From: a virus
Direction: 5' to 3' (one strand)
Length of the DNA: 64,000 nt
IMG/VR virus record: IMGVR_UViG_3300034198_008895
Location: 99,395-163,394 of that record
A program made the translations under genes and the position numbers. How positions within the stretch are numbered: position 1 is the stretch's first letter; the number at the start of each line of letters is the position of its first letter. Under the pieces are notes generated by a model. It did not search any database and was not told the origin of the DNA. It saw nothing but the letters and a program-made list of their open reading frames with translations. Shown here piece after piece: positions 23,786-32,664 of this stretch.

Positions 23786-26602
23786 TTAATACTTGATGTA
23801 ATGATAAATTCCATTAATGTCTGTAGATGACATATCTGGAAGTTTAAAGGTTGTCGTAGGATCGACAGCTTCTAATGGAAGAACAGTGCCATCATAATAC
23901 TGGCTGTAATCATTAGAACCTTCAGAAATAACAGCTGTAAACACAGTGGAGGTATGAGAACCAGAATTTACACCACCAAGCATATAAATACGATTATTTG
24001 TCGCAATTAAGGATGTTCCATAAAGATTAAATGGCAATGATGTTCCAGTTACCCAGCTACCTAAAGTGCCGTCTGGTAAAATAGGAGCATGATAGACATT
24101 GGCAAAACCTGAAGAACCATTATGGCCACCGATCATATAGACACGATTTTTACTAACAAAACCGCATGACCAATGGCTACCAGTTGGTAATGTTCCTGCT
24201 GATGACCAAACACCTAAAGAACCGTCAATATTTATTACAGCTGTATAAATAGTAGAGATAATTCCACCATTCCAGCCACCTAAGAGATAGACACGATTTT
24301 TAGTAACAACAGATATAGAATATCCGATTGTAACTGGTAAAGAATCACCAGTATTCCAAGAACCTAAAGTGCCGTCATTACCAATAGTTGTCCAATACAC
24401 TGTTGAAAGAGCACTAGTACCATTATTAGACCCACCTAAAACATATAAACGATTTCTAGTTACTATGATTTGTGAAACACAATTTGCGCCTGGCAATGAT
24501 GTTCCAGATGTCCAACTACCTAAAGTTCCATCGGCATTGATAGGTGCTGTATAGACATTAGCCGTATAGGCTGAACCATTATAACTACCAATTAAATAAA
24601 CACGGTTCTTGGTAACAACTGCCTGTGATCTAGATACAGGTGCCGGTAAGCTATTTGTTGTAACCCATGTACCCAAAGTACCGTCAGTATTGATAGGCGC
24701 TGTATAAACTGTAGAAATAACATTATTACCAATATCTCCACCTAAGAGATATACGCGGTTCTTGGTAACAACTGCTTGTGAAACACCAACAGAAGCTGGA
24801 AGAGCTGTTCCAGAAGCCCAGCCAGTAATATCAGTGGACTGTGAATTATTTATTTGATACTGTTGACGCCACGGTTGTCCAGAACCTGGCATTAAATAGT
24901 TATTTGTTGTGTCTTCGTAATAAACAGAATAATCATTCTTTCCGCCATTTACACTGACATAATAAACAGATTGTAAATAAACAACACCATTAGCGCCACC
25001 AATTAAATATACTTTGCTTTTAGTGGCAAAAATTTGTGACACATTAATTGTTGTTGGCAGAGCGCTAACTGTAGTCCATGTTCCAAGTGTTCCGTCTGGA
25101 TTTATGACACAAGCATAGACAGTTGATATGACTGTAGATCCGGAAGAATTACCACCAATCATATATAATGTATTTTTTGTAACAAATATTTGTTGATATT
25201 TTACAGGACCAGGCATAGAAATACTATAAGTACTCCATGTTCCAAGTGTTCCATCTGGATTAATAGGCGCTGTATAGATAGTGGACAACACTGTTCCGCC
25301 TGTTGTTTCACCACCAAATATATAAACTCTATTTTTAATAATAGCATGTTTAAAATAACAAACTTGAACTGGTAATGATGTGCCAGTTGACCATGCACCG
25401 ATAGTTCCATCTGCATTTAAAGTTGCTGTGTAAACTGAATTAAGATAACCAGTGTTATTATAGCCACCAAGAATATAAACACGATTCTTGGTAACAAAAA
25501 TTTGGTGTCCACTAATATTAACAGGTAATGTACCGTTATTTTCCCAAGTGCCAATGGTGCCGTCACTATTAATTACTGCAGAATAAATTGTATTTAAATG
25601 GCCGCTTAAACCATAACCACCAAGTAAATATACACGATTTTTGGTAATAATAGCTTGTGACACACCAATTGCTAAAGGAAAAGCTGTACCAGTAGACCAA
25701 GCACCTAAAGTACCATCAGAGTTAATCGGAGCAGTATAAACTGTAGAAGTGTAAGCTGAACCATTATAACCGCCTATTAAATATACGCGATTTTTAGTAA
25801 CTATTAAATTACTCCAGCCTGCATTGGAAGGCAAATTAGTTCCAGCTGTCCAAGAACCAAGATCACCTGTAGGAATGTTATTAAATTCATACTGTTGTTT
25901 CCAAGGTTCACCTGATCCAACTATATTGTAATTAGTGTTAGAATCACCGAGAATAGCATAAAGATCGGAATAAGTTGTTTTACTAACTTCAGCACCGTTA
26001 CACTTCAAGAAACCAGTAGGTGTAGTGGAATAAGCTTTGCGAACAATATCCCCTGTCTTAGCAGCGGACAAAGAGTTAGTCATTCCGTCAACATACTGTT
26101 TCGGAACCATATGTTCGCCAGATCCAGGATTACTGGAAAGAATAAGTTCTCCGGTCAACAAACCACCAGAAACACTGATAGCATCTGTTATTCCGTAACC
26201 AGCTAATGTCGTAGGTTTACCAGTTGTAATCTTATCAAAACTAATATTAGGAATGTCAGTATTACCAACACCAGTACCGTTGGTTACGCGACCTTTGGCA
26301 TCGACAACAACTTTACCATATTCACCAGCTGTAACACCGGTATTAGATAAGTTCATTGTGTTTTGACCAGCTTCACTAGTAACATCACCAGAGAAAGCTG
26401 GAAGTCGTGTAATAGGTAAAGTGCCGGCAACAATGTTACTAGCATTTAAAGCCTGAACACCGTTATCAATATAACGTTTTGTTGCAGCTTCTAACGGGAC
26501 CTGTGGGTCTCTTGATAACATCAAAGGACCTGATAGTGTGCCGCCACTAGCATCTAATCCGCCTTGTGACTGACCACCACTTCTAAGTGTATCAATTTTC
26601 AT
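23786..26602 (-). CDS. tail fibre with twelve Kelch-like repeats inserted in a collar domain
   Basis: A 938-residue tail fibre. Residues 1-180 carry fibre-shaft segments (two KRYIDN/KQYVDG blocks, VDAKGRVT, LAGYGITDA). Residues 184-220 are the first half of a phage tail-collar domain (PTGFLKCNGAEV...YAILGD); the second half (FKLPDM...) is the last 25 residues. Between them lie twelve repeats of about 50 residues, each with a TKNRVYLIGG strand and a PI.DGTLG..W turn. They form two blocks of six, each introduced by GSG.PW.QQY and closed by NDYS.YY, suggesting two six-bladed beta-propellers for receptor binding. A paralogue starts at 63351. Confidence 0.88.
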   Translation of the reverse strand: MKIDTLRSGGQSQGGLDASGGTLSGPLMLSRDPQVPLEAATKRYIDNGVQALNASNIVAGTLPITRLPAFSGDVTSEAGQNTMNLSNTGVTAGEYGKVVVDAKGRVTNGTGVGNTDIPNISFDKITTGKPTTLAGYGITDAISVSGGLLTGELILSSNPGSGEHMVPKQYVDGMTNSLSAAKTGDIVRKAYSTTPTGFLKCNGAEVSKTTYSDLYAILGDSNTNYNIVGSGEPWKQQYEFNNIPTGDLGSWTAGTNLPSNAGWSNLIVTKNRVYLIGGYNGSAYTSTVYTAPINSDGTLGAWSTGTAFPLAIGVSQAIITKNRVYLLGGYGLSGHLNTIYSAVINSDGTIGTWENNGTLPVNISGHQIFVTKNRVYILGGYNNTGYLNSVYTATLNADGTIGAWSTGTSLPVQVCYFKHAIIKNRVYIFGGETTGGTVLSTIYTAPINPDGTLGTWSTYSISMPGPVKYQQIFVTKNTLYMIGGNSSGSTVISTVYACVINPDGTLGTWTTVSALPTTINVSQIFATKSKVYLIGGANGVVYLQSVYYVSVNGGKNDYSVYYEDTTNNYLMPGSGQPWRQQYQINNSQSTDITGWASGTALPASVGVSQAVVTKNRVYLLGGDIGNNVISTVYTAPINTDGTLGTWVTTNSLPAPVSRSQAVVTKNRVYLIGSYNGSAYTANVYTAPINADGTLGSWTSGTSLPGANCVSQIIVTRNRLYVLGGSNNGTSALSTVYWTTIGNDGTLGSWNTGDSLPVTIGYSISVVTKNRVYLLGGWNGGIISTIYTAVINIDGSLGVWSSAGTLPTGSHWSCGFVSKNRVYMIGGHNGSSGFANVYHAPILPDGTLGSWVTGTSLPFNLYGTSLIATNNRIYMLGGVNSGSHTSTVFTAVISEGSNDYSQYYDGTVLPLEAVDPTTTFKLPDMSSTDINGIYHYIKY

Positions 26603-26633
26603 TTAAAGACTCCTTACTGAAGATGTTGTGTTA

Positions 26634-27419
26634 TTACCAAGAAGCTAATTTATTAGCTTTAGCCTTATACTCAAGACCTTTGAGAATATCGGCGTACAGT
26701 GTTCTGCTATCTTCAGTAGCGAAGTTAGTTGACATATTATTTTGCAGAACTTTCTTGAGGATTGTACGATCCACGACTGAATCTGTCAATTCGGTAATAA
26801 TCATACTTTCTGTTGCGAGCTTTTCCAAACCAGGAGTATGAGCTTTACAAGCAACATTAATACCAGGTTCAATCACATGGTCCCATGTAATGATATTGGT
26901 CAGAATACGTTCAACACGACCATTTCTATGTTTGTTTTCTGTCAAACCACGAATAGAGAATGCAGCATTCTGTTTCGGATTTTCCAGAGCAATCTGAAGG
27001 GCATTAGCCTTAGAACCGGCAGGTTTAACCTTGCCGATAATAGCAATCATTTCTGGGTTGTTAAACTGAGGATTATTCTTACCATAGTTAAAGTCAAGAC
27101 TCAACTCAGCAATATGACCACAAACATTGCCTTCATCAATCGTAATGATACGTTGATAAAACTGTTCCATCGTCATCGCCGGTTGTTTCTTCGGATGACC
27201 AAGCTCAGCATACAACGAACCATTCTTAATACGACGCATTAAGTGTGATGAATTTTCGAACAACTGAAGAGCACCTTCAGCGGTATAGAACTCACCAGCA
27301 CTGTTATATGTGTTCAGAGCACCGAGCACCATGGTGTAATAACCATCAGCATCAGGCTTCAGGATACCGCTCTTATCGTTACTAGAAAAGATGGTTTCCG
27401 TAAATTTTACGACATCCAT
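26634..27419 (-). CDS. prohead (head maturation) protease, T4 gp21-like
   Basis: A 261-residue protein with the order typical of phage prohead proteases: a LYAELGHP block with candidate catalytic His75, a central beta-rich part, and AAFSIRGL with candidate nucleophile Ser155. The fold resembles herpesvirus assemblin and T4 gp21. It would cleave scaffold and inner-head proteins during capsid maturation. AAGGTG precedes the ATG. It is the last gene before the fibre gene on the same strand. Confidence 0.82.
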   Translation of the reverse strand: MDVVKFTETIFSSNDKSGILKPDADGYYTMVLGALNTYNSAGEFYTAEGALQLFENSSHLMRRIKNGSLYAELGHPKKQPAMTMEQFYQRIITIDEGNVCGHIAELSLDFNYGKNNPQFNNPEMIAIIGKVKPAGSKANALQIALENPKQNAAFSIRGLTENKHRNGRVERILTNIITWDHVIEPGINVACKAHTPGLEKLATESMIITELTDSVVDRTILKKVLQNNMSTNFATEDSRTLYADILKGLEYKAKANKLASW

Positions 27420-27459
27420 TTTATCACCTTATACTTAAAAAAGTCTGAGAATTAAGATC

Positions 27460-27500
27460 AAAAGATAAAGAATCACCAGAGGGAGCTACCCTCTGGTGAT
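27460..27500 (-). terminator. intrinsic terminator
   Basis: A 12-bp stem (ATCACCAGAGGG and complement) followed by TCTTTATCTTTT on the minus strand, downstream of the 55-residue gene. Confidence 0.85.
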
Positions 27501-27506
27501 ATCTTA

Positions 27507-27674
27507 TTAACCTTGATTTAACTCAAACATAACAGAATCAATTCCGTATGTTGTAGCCTCCATGATAGAGGTAATAATTTCTCTTGGTGTCTTACCTTTT
27601 TCAAGTTCGGACTTTGCTAAAGCCTTGATAGCTTCAACAACTTCATCTTTTTCAAAATTACCAAAGGCTGACAT
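27507..27674 (-). CDS. small acidic helical protein (55 aa)
   Basis: A 55-residue reading frame starting MSAFGNFEKDEVV, with AGGAGA 6 nt before the ATG at 27674. It is two amphipathic helices separated by a KGKTP turn. It lies directly downstream of the 84-residue gene and just before a terminator, as expected for the last gene of an operon. The function is unknown. Confidence 0.72.
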   Translation of the reverse strand: MSAFGNFEKDEVVEAIKALAKSELEKGKTPREIITSIMEATTYGIDSVMFELNQG

Positions 27675-27683
27675 TTATATCTC

Positions 27684-27938
27684 CTAATTCATGGCTTGAG
27701 AGATGTAGACCATCGATAAACAATTCTTGACCAATTGTAGCAAATCCTTACCACAATTATCGAACTTATATTCTCTTGTTTTTACCCTAGGAATATATTC
27801 ACAGTTCCATACCCCACCACTACAATGCAGAGTAATTTCACCATACATCTTTAATTCTTCTAGAATATCTTCAAGAGTTCTATTCTCGACGTGTTCTTTT
27901 ATCAGATTGCCTGCATCATAATGAGACAGTCTTCCCAT
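27684..27938 (-). CDS. small protein, paralogue of 28241-28576
   Basis: An 84-residue protein sharing with the gene at 28241-28576 the pattern LEDILEEL..YG, a short strand, GGVWNCE, a variable strand and a C-terminal helix. This suggests a duplicated small alpha/beta fold. The function is unknown. A ribosome site is not obvious, so coupling with the upstream gene is likely. Confidence 0.68.
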   Translation of the reverse strand: MGRLSHYDAGNLIKEHVENRTLEDILEELKMYGEITLHCSGGVWNCEYIPRVKTREYKFDNCGKDLLQLVKNCLSMVYISQAMN

Positions 27939-27941
27939 TGT

Positions 27942-28244
27942 TTATTTTCTATTTTTCTTTTTGGACTTTTCAGCGATCTTTTTACGCTTCTTGTCTTTAG
28001 CTTTTTGTTCAGCTGATTTTGTATACTCTTTCTTATTACGAATAGACTCTTCTAAACGAGCAAGTTGTTCTTTACGTTTCTGATTTTCTTCAGGAGACAG
28101 ATTAGGATCATCCTTATAATTGTTCATTGACTGCATATGACGAACATCACGCATGTTGCGCGGAAGATGATCAGGAAGAGGCTCTTCACCAAAGTGAATA
28201 AACTTCTTCAGATCGCAATCAGGATTAGGAGGTTGAATGTTCAT
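27942..28244 (-). CDS. small Lys-rich protein
   Basis: A 100-residue protein with a Pro-rich N-terminus and a highly basic helical C-terminal half with alternating Lys, Arg and Glu. It overlaps the upstream gene by 4 bp. The basic tail could bind nucleic acid, but no motif supports a function. Confidence 0.68.
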   Translation of the reverse strand: MNIQPPNPDCDLKKFIHFGEEPLPDHLPRNMRDVRHMQSMNNYKDDPNLSPEENQKRKEQLARLEESIRNKKEYTKSAEQKAKDKKRKKIAEKSKKKNRK

Positions 28245-28576
28245 TTTGCATTCCTTGTTTGGTTAATTTGTTCAATAGTGTCATGAAGTCTAATCATACA
28301 CTCAATAACAGCTTTCTTATGTGTTTGGTTTTTGAATTCAGAAGCAACTTCCAATTTAGCACCAATCACATTAACATAGAAATCTAAACTACAGTACCAG
28401 CCATTACCCATCCAGCTAAGCCTGTGTTGACCATACTTAACAAGTTCTTCCAATAGATCTTCCAGACTACGATATTCATAATCTCTATATCTAGGATCAT
28501 CCTCTACATCATTTTTAAGTTTAGGTACTTTGATCTTATCCTTACCTGAAAATAATGCTGTTACCGATGAAACCAT
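28241..28576 (-). CDS. small protein, paralogue of 27684-27938
   Basis: A 111-residue protein; the ATG at 28576 follows GAGGAA at proper spacing, so the longer frame is rejected. It shares LEDLLEEL..YG, a GNGWYC strand and a final helix with the 84-residue gene two positions downstream. An N-terminal extension of about 40 residues is specific to this copy. The function is unknown. Confidence 0.7.
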   Translation of the reverse strand: MVSSVTALFSGKDKIKVPKLKNDVEDDPRYRDYEYRSLEDLLEELVKYGQHRLSWMGNGWYCSLDFYVNVIGAKLEVASEFKNQTHKKAVIECMIRLHDTIEQINQTRNAK

Positions 28577-28622
28577 AACTATTCCTCGATAAATATTCAC
28601 TCAATATCAAAAAAAGTAAAAA

Positions 28623-28652
28623 ACTACTAGAGGGATTTCTCCCTCTAGTAGT
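28623..28652 (-). terminator. intrinsic terminator
   Basis: A 13-bp stem (ACTACTAGAGGGA and complement) followed by a T-rich tract on the minus strand, after the tail-tube gene. Confidence 0.85.
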
Positions 28653-28662
28653 CTTATATGGA

Positions 28663-29535
28663 TTACTTCGACATGTTGGTAACAGCAGTACGACCAACAG
28701 CTTCAGTCCAGGACTTATAACCATTAGTGTTAGCTGCAGCAACGTCAGGAGAAATCTTATTAACGAAAGCCGGACGCATAAACGGATCAGCATTCGTTGT
28801 ATTGATGCTATCAAGAATGGTCTGTGCAAACTGGTTCACACCAAGACCGTACTGAGAGATACCAGAGAACTCGATATCCAGCGTCAGCATTTCTTGCGAG
28901 GCAGTCAGATCACGCTTACCAGTAATGTCACCGTTTGCAAGCGGGAACATATTGGTGGTGATCCAAGCCTTATCGATCTTCTTATGCATCGGGTCCGGCT
29001 GCATGAACAAGCATGTAGCAGAATACCAGTCAGCAAGAAGGTCCTTGACTTCGGCCTTACCCATTGTTCCAAGCAGAGCATACTTGGTTTCAGGGTCCAT
29101 CAAGCCATAACGAATCCAGTACTCGAGAAGAGTCTGAATCGGGCGACCGTACTTTTCAATGAAGGTGAACTTCGGCTGCGAACGTTCACGAGTAACGTTA
29201 ACAACTTCTTGTTGCTGTTCACCAGCACCGCCAACGGGATGCTCTTCAACATCAACCTTCAGACCAGCATTCATGCCGTCAATGGAACGAGCATGCAGCT
29301 CAAACAGAGCTTTCAGACTCGAAATCCACTTCTGGCTATCCGGCATGACGGTAAACATTCTCGGAGCTTCTAGAAGGATACAAATCAGAGGACGAGAGAT
29401 ATAAGCCTGATTACTGGTGTATTCAGACAGGTTGGGTGCCCAACCATGCATACCACCATTCTTCAGGTCAAGAATAGGACGATCAATGTCTCTGGTGTAA
29501 GCACCAGTAATAAGGGCGTCAGTTAAACGTGCCAT
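28663..29535 (-). CDS. tail tube protein
   Basis: A 290-residue protein directly after the sheath gene, the conserved sheath-tube order of contractile tails. The size is close to the phiKZ tube protein (about 287 residues, from memory). It is beta-rich with a Glu/Gln/Gly-rich loop near residues 95-110, and codon use favours C-ending codons as in abundant virion proteins. Hexameric rings of this protein would form the inner tail channel. The assignment rests mainly on position and size. Confidence 0.75.
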   Translation of the reverse strand: MARLTDALITGAYTRDIDRPILDLKNGGMHGWAPNLSEYTSNQAYISRPLICILLEAPRMFTVMPDSQKWISSLKALFELHARSIDGMNAGLKVDVEEHPVGGAGEQQQEVVNVTRERSQPKFTFIEKYGRPIQTLLEYWIRYGLMDPETKYALLGTMGKAEVKDLLADWYSATCLFMQPDPMHKKIDKAWITTNMFPLANGDITGKRDLTASQEMLTLDIEFSGISQYGLGVNQFAQTILDSINTTNADPFMRPAFVNKISPDVAAANTNGYKSWTEAVGRTAVTNMSK

Positions 29536-29550
29536 GTTCGTATTCTCCTA

Positions 29551-31644
29551 TTAAGCAGCCAAATCAGTCATACGATAAGCTTCAACGTATGTCGTCATCA
29601 CGGTCTTCATGTTGTTGGCATAGATCTTGATAGGCAACGTCCAGCTATAGCCACGGAGATTATCCAGCTCAGTAACAGTAGCATTCGGTTGAATAACAAA
29701 CTTGCCATCGAACTTGTCCTTGACCAAATTGGCAACGAACAGGTTGACTTGCTCTTCCAGCTGAGCATTCGTCAGGCTGATTGAACCTGAGAATTCACGC
29801 CAAGCAGCATGCGCAACCTTATTCAGGTATGCAATAGCCACAGCCGTGAAGAAGCTGTTAAGAACAGAAGTATCGTTTTCGTATACGGTTTGCAGAGCCG
29901 GGAAGAATTGCGTACCAACCTTGTAGTTAAGCACGAAGTTCAGACCGGTACTCCAGAGAATATTACGGGTTGAAGCAGGAACCCAAGTAACATCGATATT
30001 CTTCAGCTGAGTAACGATGCTGAGCGGAGCACGGTCGAAGGCAAAGCCGTTCTTCCAAGCACCATTCTTAGCACCCATGTAACGAGCAGCCTTATGAGCG
30101 ACTTCGTATGTCAGCGGAACACGCTCAATGTAGAGCGAGTTGATCAATTCACCAGAACCACCGCAGATGATACCACGCATAACCGGGGTACCGAAAGTAG
30201 CAGATTCAGGATACAGTTCGATCATGGTCTTCAGAGCAACACCGACTGAGTATTGGTCAGCCAGAGTGATAGAAGGAGCGTCATGAGCATATGTCGACCA
30301 GCACACAAACGTGTCTTTACGACGAGCGATAAACTTAGCCAGAGTCTTCTTCGTAGCCAGTGTGAAACCGGAGTCATAAATCATCGACTCAGGATGCATG
30401 ACCAGATCGTTATACTCGTGCAAGCTATTGTTATAGTTGTCCAAATCAGCAGCAACCAATGAATCGAGCAGATCTGCATCGATAGTACCATCAGTAGAAC
30501 CAGACAGGAACAGATTTGTATTCTTCGTCAAACGAATAGAACCAACCAAATCAACCAGCTTAGCTGTTTGATAAGGAGAACCATTGGAACTTGTGAATGA
30601 CAAGAAGTTCAGAGCGTAGATATTCTGTTCAGAGTTATTGATAACATCATCACGATGTGAGTCAGAAATAACCTTTTCAGCGTTATAAAGAGCTGTCAGA
30701 ACAGTAGTCAGATTAGCATTGTAAACGTAGGCTGTACCCAGATCGGTCGATTGTGCAACCGGCAGATCGATGTATTGATCTTTGACGACCTTTTCCATGT
30801 CGATAACAGCGCCACTGGCAGGATCAGTGCCCTTAGACTTAGCAACAAACTTGGCAGTAGATGCACCGAAGCTGTTCAGAACAGGGTTGGTCTTACCAGT
30901 CAGACTGTCAACCAACTTGACCATCTGGAAGTAGAACGGATACATGTTACCGTCATTCAGGATGTTTGACGGGAACGGAGCAATATCAGATTCAAGAGCA
31001 GCGAACAGACGAACAGCCAGTTTATTACCAGCTTCACCAGCATCGGCAGCAGCGAATTCGAAAATAGGATATTGAGTTGACTGAGTCGTGCCGTCAACTT
31101 GCAGACCATTGCGCTGAGTCAGAAGACCACGCTGGTATTGACCAACGTTAGCGACAGTCTTATCGATAACCCAAGCAACCTTGTGACCAGCAACCAGAAC
31201 AGGATTATTACTCGAGTCTAATTGAGGAACAGGTTGACCATTGGTGTCCAGATCAAGAGAGCCATCTGCATTCTTTACATACAGAGGAACTTGAGTCGGA
31301 AGAACGTCAAGGTACAGGGCCAGATTAGCCGTGTCCTTAGCATCCGGAGCAACCAGACGGTGCACAACACAGTTGTTACCAGCAGATGCAATTGTCTGCA
31401 AGAACGGAGTCTGGTGTGTGTAGTACTTCTTGTTAACGTCGAAGGTATCGTCGCCGTACAACTGGGTTAAAGAAACCGAATCGAAGTCAACATACTGCGG
31501 ACCTACTTGACCCTTTTCAGCGAAGATAAAAATCTTCGGAAGATGCTGAGGGATCTCAAGCGGAGCCTGCGGTACAACTCTGGTGGAAAGATCACGAGTA
31601 CCTTGATCAATCACCATCGGTGCTGCATTTAAAATATCTGTCAT
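29551..31644 (-). CDS. tail sheath protein
   Basis: A 697-residue protein; ATG at 31644 follows AGGAG with correct spacing. The length is close to the phiKZ sheath (about 695 residues, from memory). The C-terminal 200 residues show the family pattern: a WVPASTRNILWSTG block, a helical segment, a GKFVIQPNATVTE strand and a final PIKIYANNMKTV strand that wraps neighbouring subunits. Contraction of the sheath drives DNA delivery. The tube gene follows 16 bp downstream. Codon use is optimised as in other abundant virion genes here. Confidence 0.85.
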   Translation of the reverse strand: MTDILNAAPMVIDQGTRDLSTRVVPQAPLEIPQHLPKIFIFAEKGQVGPQYVDFDSVSLTQLYGDDTFDVNKKYYTHQTPFLQTIASAGNNCVVHRLVAPDAKDTANLALYLDVLPTQVPLYVKNADGSLDLDTNGQPVPQLDSSNNPVLVAGHKVAWVIDKTVANVGQYQRGLLTQRNGLQVDGTTQSTQYPIFEFAAADAGEAGNKLAVRLFAALESDIAPFPSNILNDGNMYPFYFQMVKLVDSLTGKTNPVLNSFGASTAKFVAKSKGTDPASGAVIDMEKVVKDQYIDLPVAQSTDLGTAYVYNANLTTVLTALYNAEKVISDSHRDDVINNSEQNIYALNFLSFTSSNGSPYQTAKLVDLVGSIRLTKNTNLFLSGSTDGTIDADLLDSLVAADLDNYNNSLHEYNDLVMHPESMIYDSGFTLATKKTLAKFIARRKDTFVCWSTYAHDAPSITLADQYSVGVALKTMIELYPESATFGTPVMRGIICGGSGELINSLYIERVPLTYEVAHKAARYMGAKNGAWKNGFAFDRAPLSIVTQLKNIDVTWVPASTRNILWSTGLNFVLNYKVGTQFFPALQTVYENDTSVLNSFFTAVAIAYLNKVAHAAWREFSGSISLTNAQLEEQVNLFVANLVKDKFDGKFVIQPNATVTELDNLRGYSWTLPIKIYANNMKTVMTTYVEAYRMTDLAA

Positions 31645-31727
31645 GTTCAACTCCTAGACAAAAAAGGGAAACTCTTTAAGCATGTTTTGATGATATAAAA
31701 TCACACTATTTTCAAAAGGAAAACATC

Positions 31728-32663
31728 ATGATTCTTATCGAACCATATGACTTCAAAACTCTTAAACTCCTAAACAACTCTCAAACTGTTTTTAACATTA
31801 ATAAATATATTTCAATTGACTACGCCTTTATCCGTGAAAAGGAGAAGGTGCAGATTAAACCTTTCGAAGATGAATATGTTAAGCTGACTCCTGTCATGCT
31901 TTATGGGTTGAGTGATGTTGAGAAGGATATTACGCCATTTAATCACCCAATTATTAACAAAGATGCGAAGTGGATCGCTCTTGATTTAAGAAACGTCGTT
32001 AAACTTAGCTCTGACAAAGAAAGCTTTGAAGTCAGAAATGATAGTGAGTACAATCTTTCATTGCAGAGATTTATTCTTACTGGTATGTGGGCTGTCGGAA
32101 AACAGACTTCTCTGTATGGTCTTAAGTTCCCACATTTTTGCTTTGCCAGTTGGTTATCAGAAAATTTAACTAAAAAGTTTGGTCTAGATCTTAACAATCA
32201 ACTTCAGCTCCGAGTTCTGGGGCTTATTTATTACTCTAAGTTGTTTACAAACAACTATGATCAAGATGATTTCGGTAAACTCATTGTTCGTCTTAAAGAA
32301 GACATCATGGTTCCAAAGCTCATTGAAGAAGTTTATGAGAAGATTGGTGAACTGGAAAACATCGATGATTTCTGTAAAGCTTGTTATGACGTGACAGGTA
32401 ATATTCGTCTGAAGAATCTGGATGCCAATGTCTTAATCAACACTCTGGCTAATAACTGGATTGGTTTGAATGGCAAGGAACTTGTTCTTCTGTCGTTGGA
32501 ACATCCGCCTACATGGATCTCTTTAGTCTATGCTGCTCTTACTCAGAGGTCTTTCAGCAAGAATGTCATTGGTACTATTGTTGAGAAACTCAATAAGAAG
32601 GGTGCAGGTGATGAGTTCTTGAAGGCTCTTGTCTATTTGACAAGAGAATACAAAGAGGATTGA
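31728..32663 (+). CDS. unassigned protein, probably virion or tail assembly
   Basis: A 311-residue protein with AAAAGGA before its ATG. The N-terminal 110 residues look beta-rich; the remainder is helical. It is divergent from the sheath gene and its stop codon is 1 nt before the start of the 862-residue gene. This link with a large beta-rich protein suggests a tail or neck role, by inference. Confidence 0.7.
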   Translation: MILIEPYDFKTLKLLNNSQTVFNINKYISIDYAFIREKEKVQIKPFEDEYVKLTPVMLYGLSDVEKDITPFNHPIINKDAKWIALDLRNVVKLSSDKESFEVRNDSEYNLSLQRFILTGMWAVGKQTSLYGLKFPHFCFASWLSENLTKKFGLDLNNQLQLRVLGLIYYSKLFTNNYDQDDFGKLIVRLKEDIMVPKLIEEVYEKIGELENIDDFCKACYDVTGNIRLKNLDANVLINTLANNWIGLNGKELVLLSLEHPPTWISLVYAALTQRSFSKNVIGTIVEKLNKKGAGDEFLKALVYLTREYKED

Positions 32664-32664
32664 T

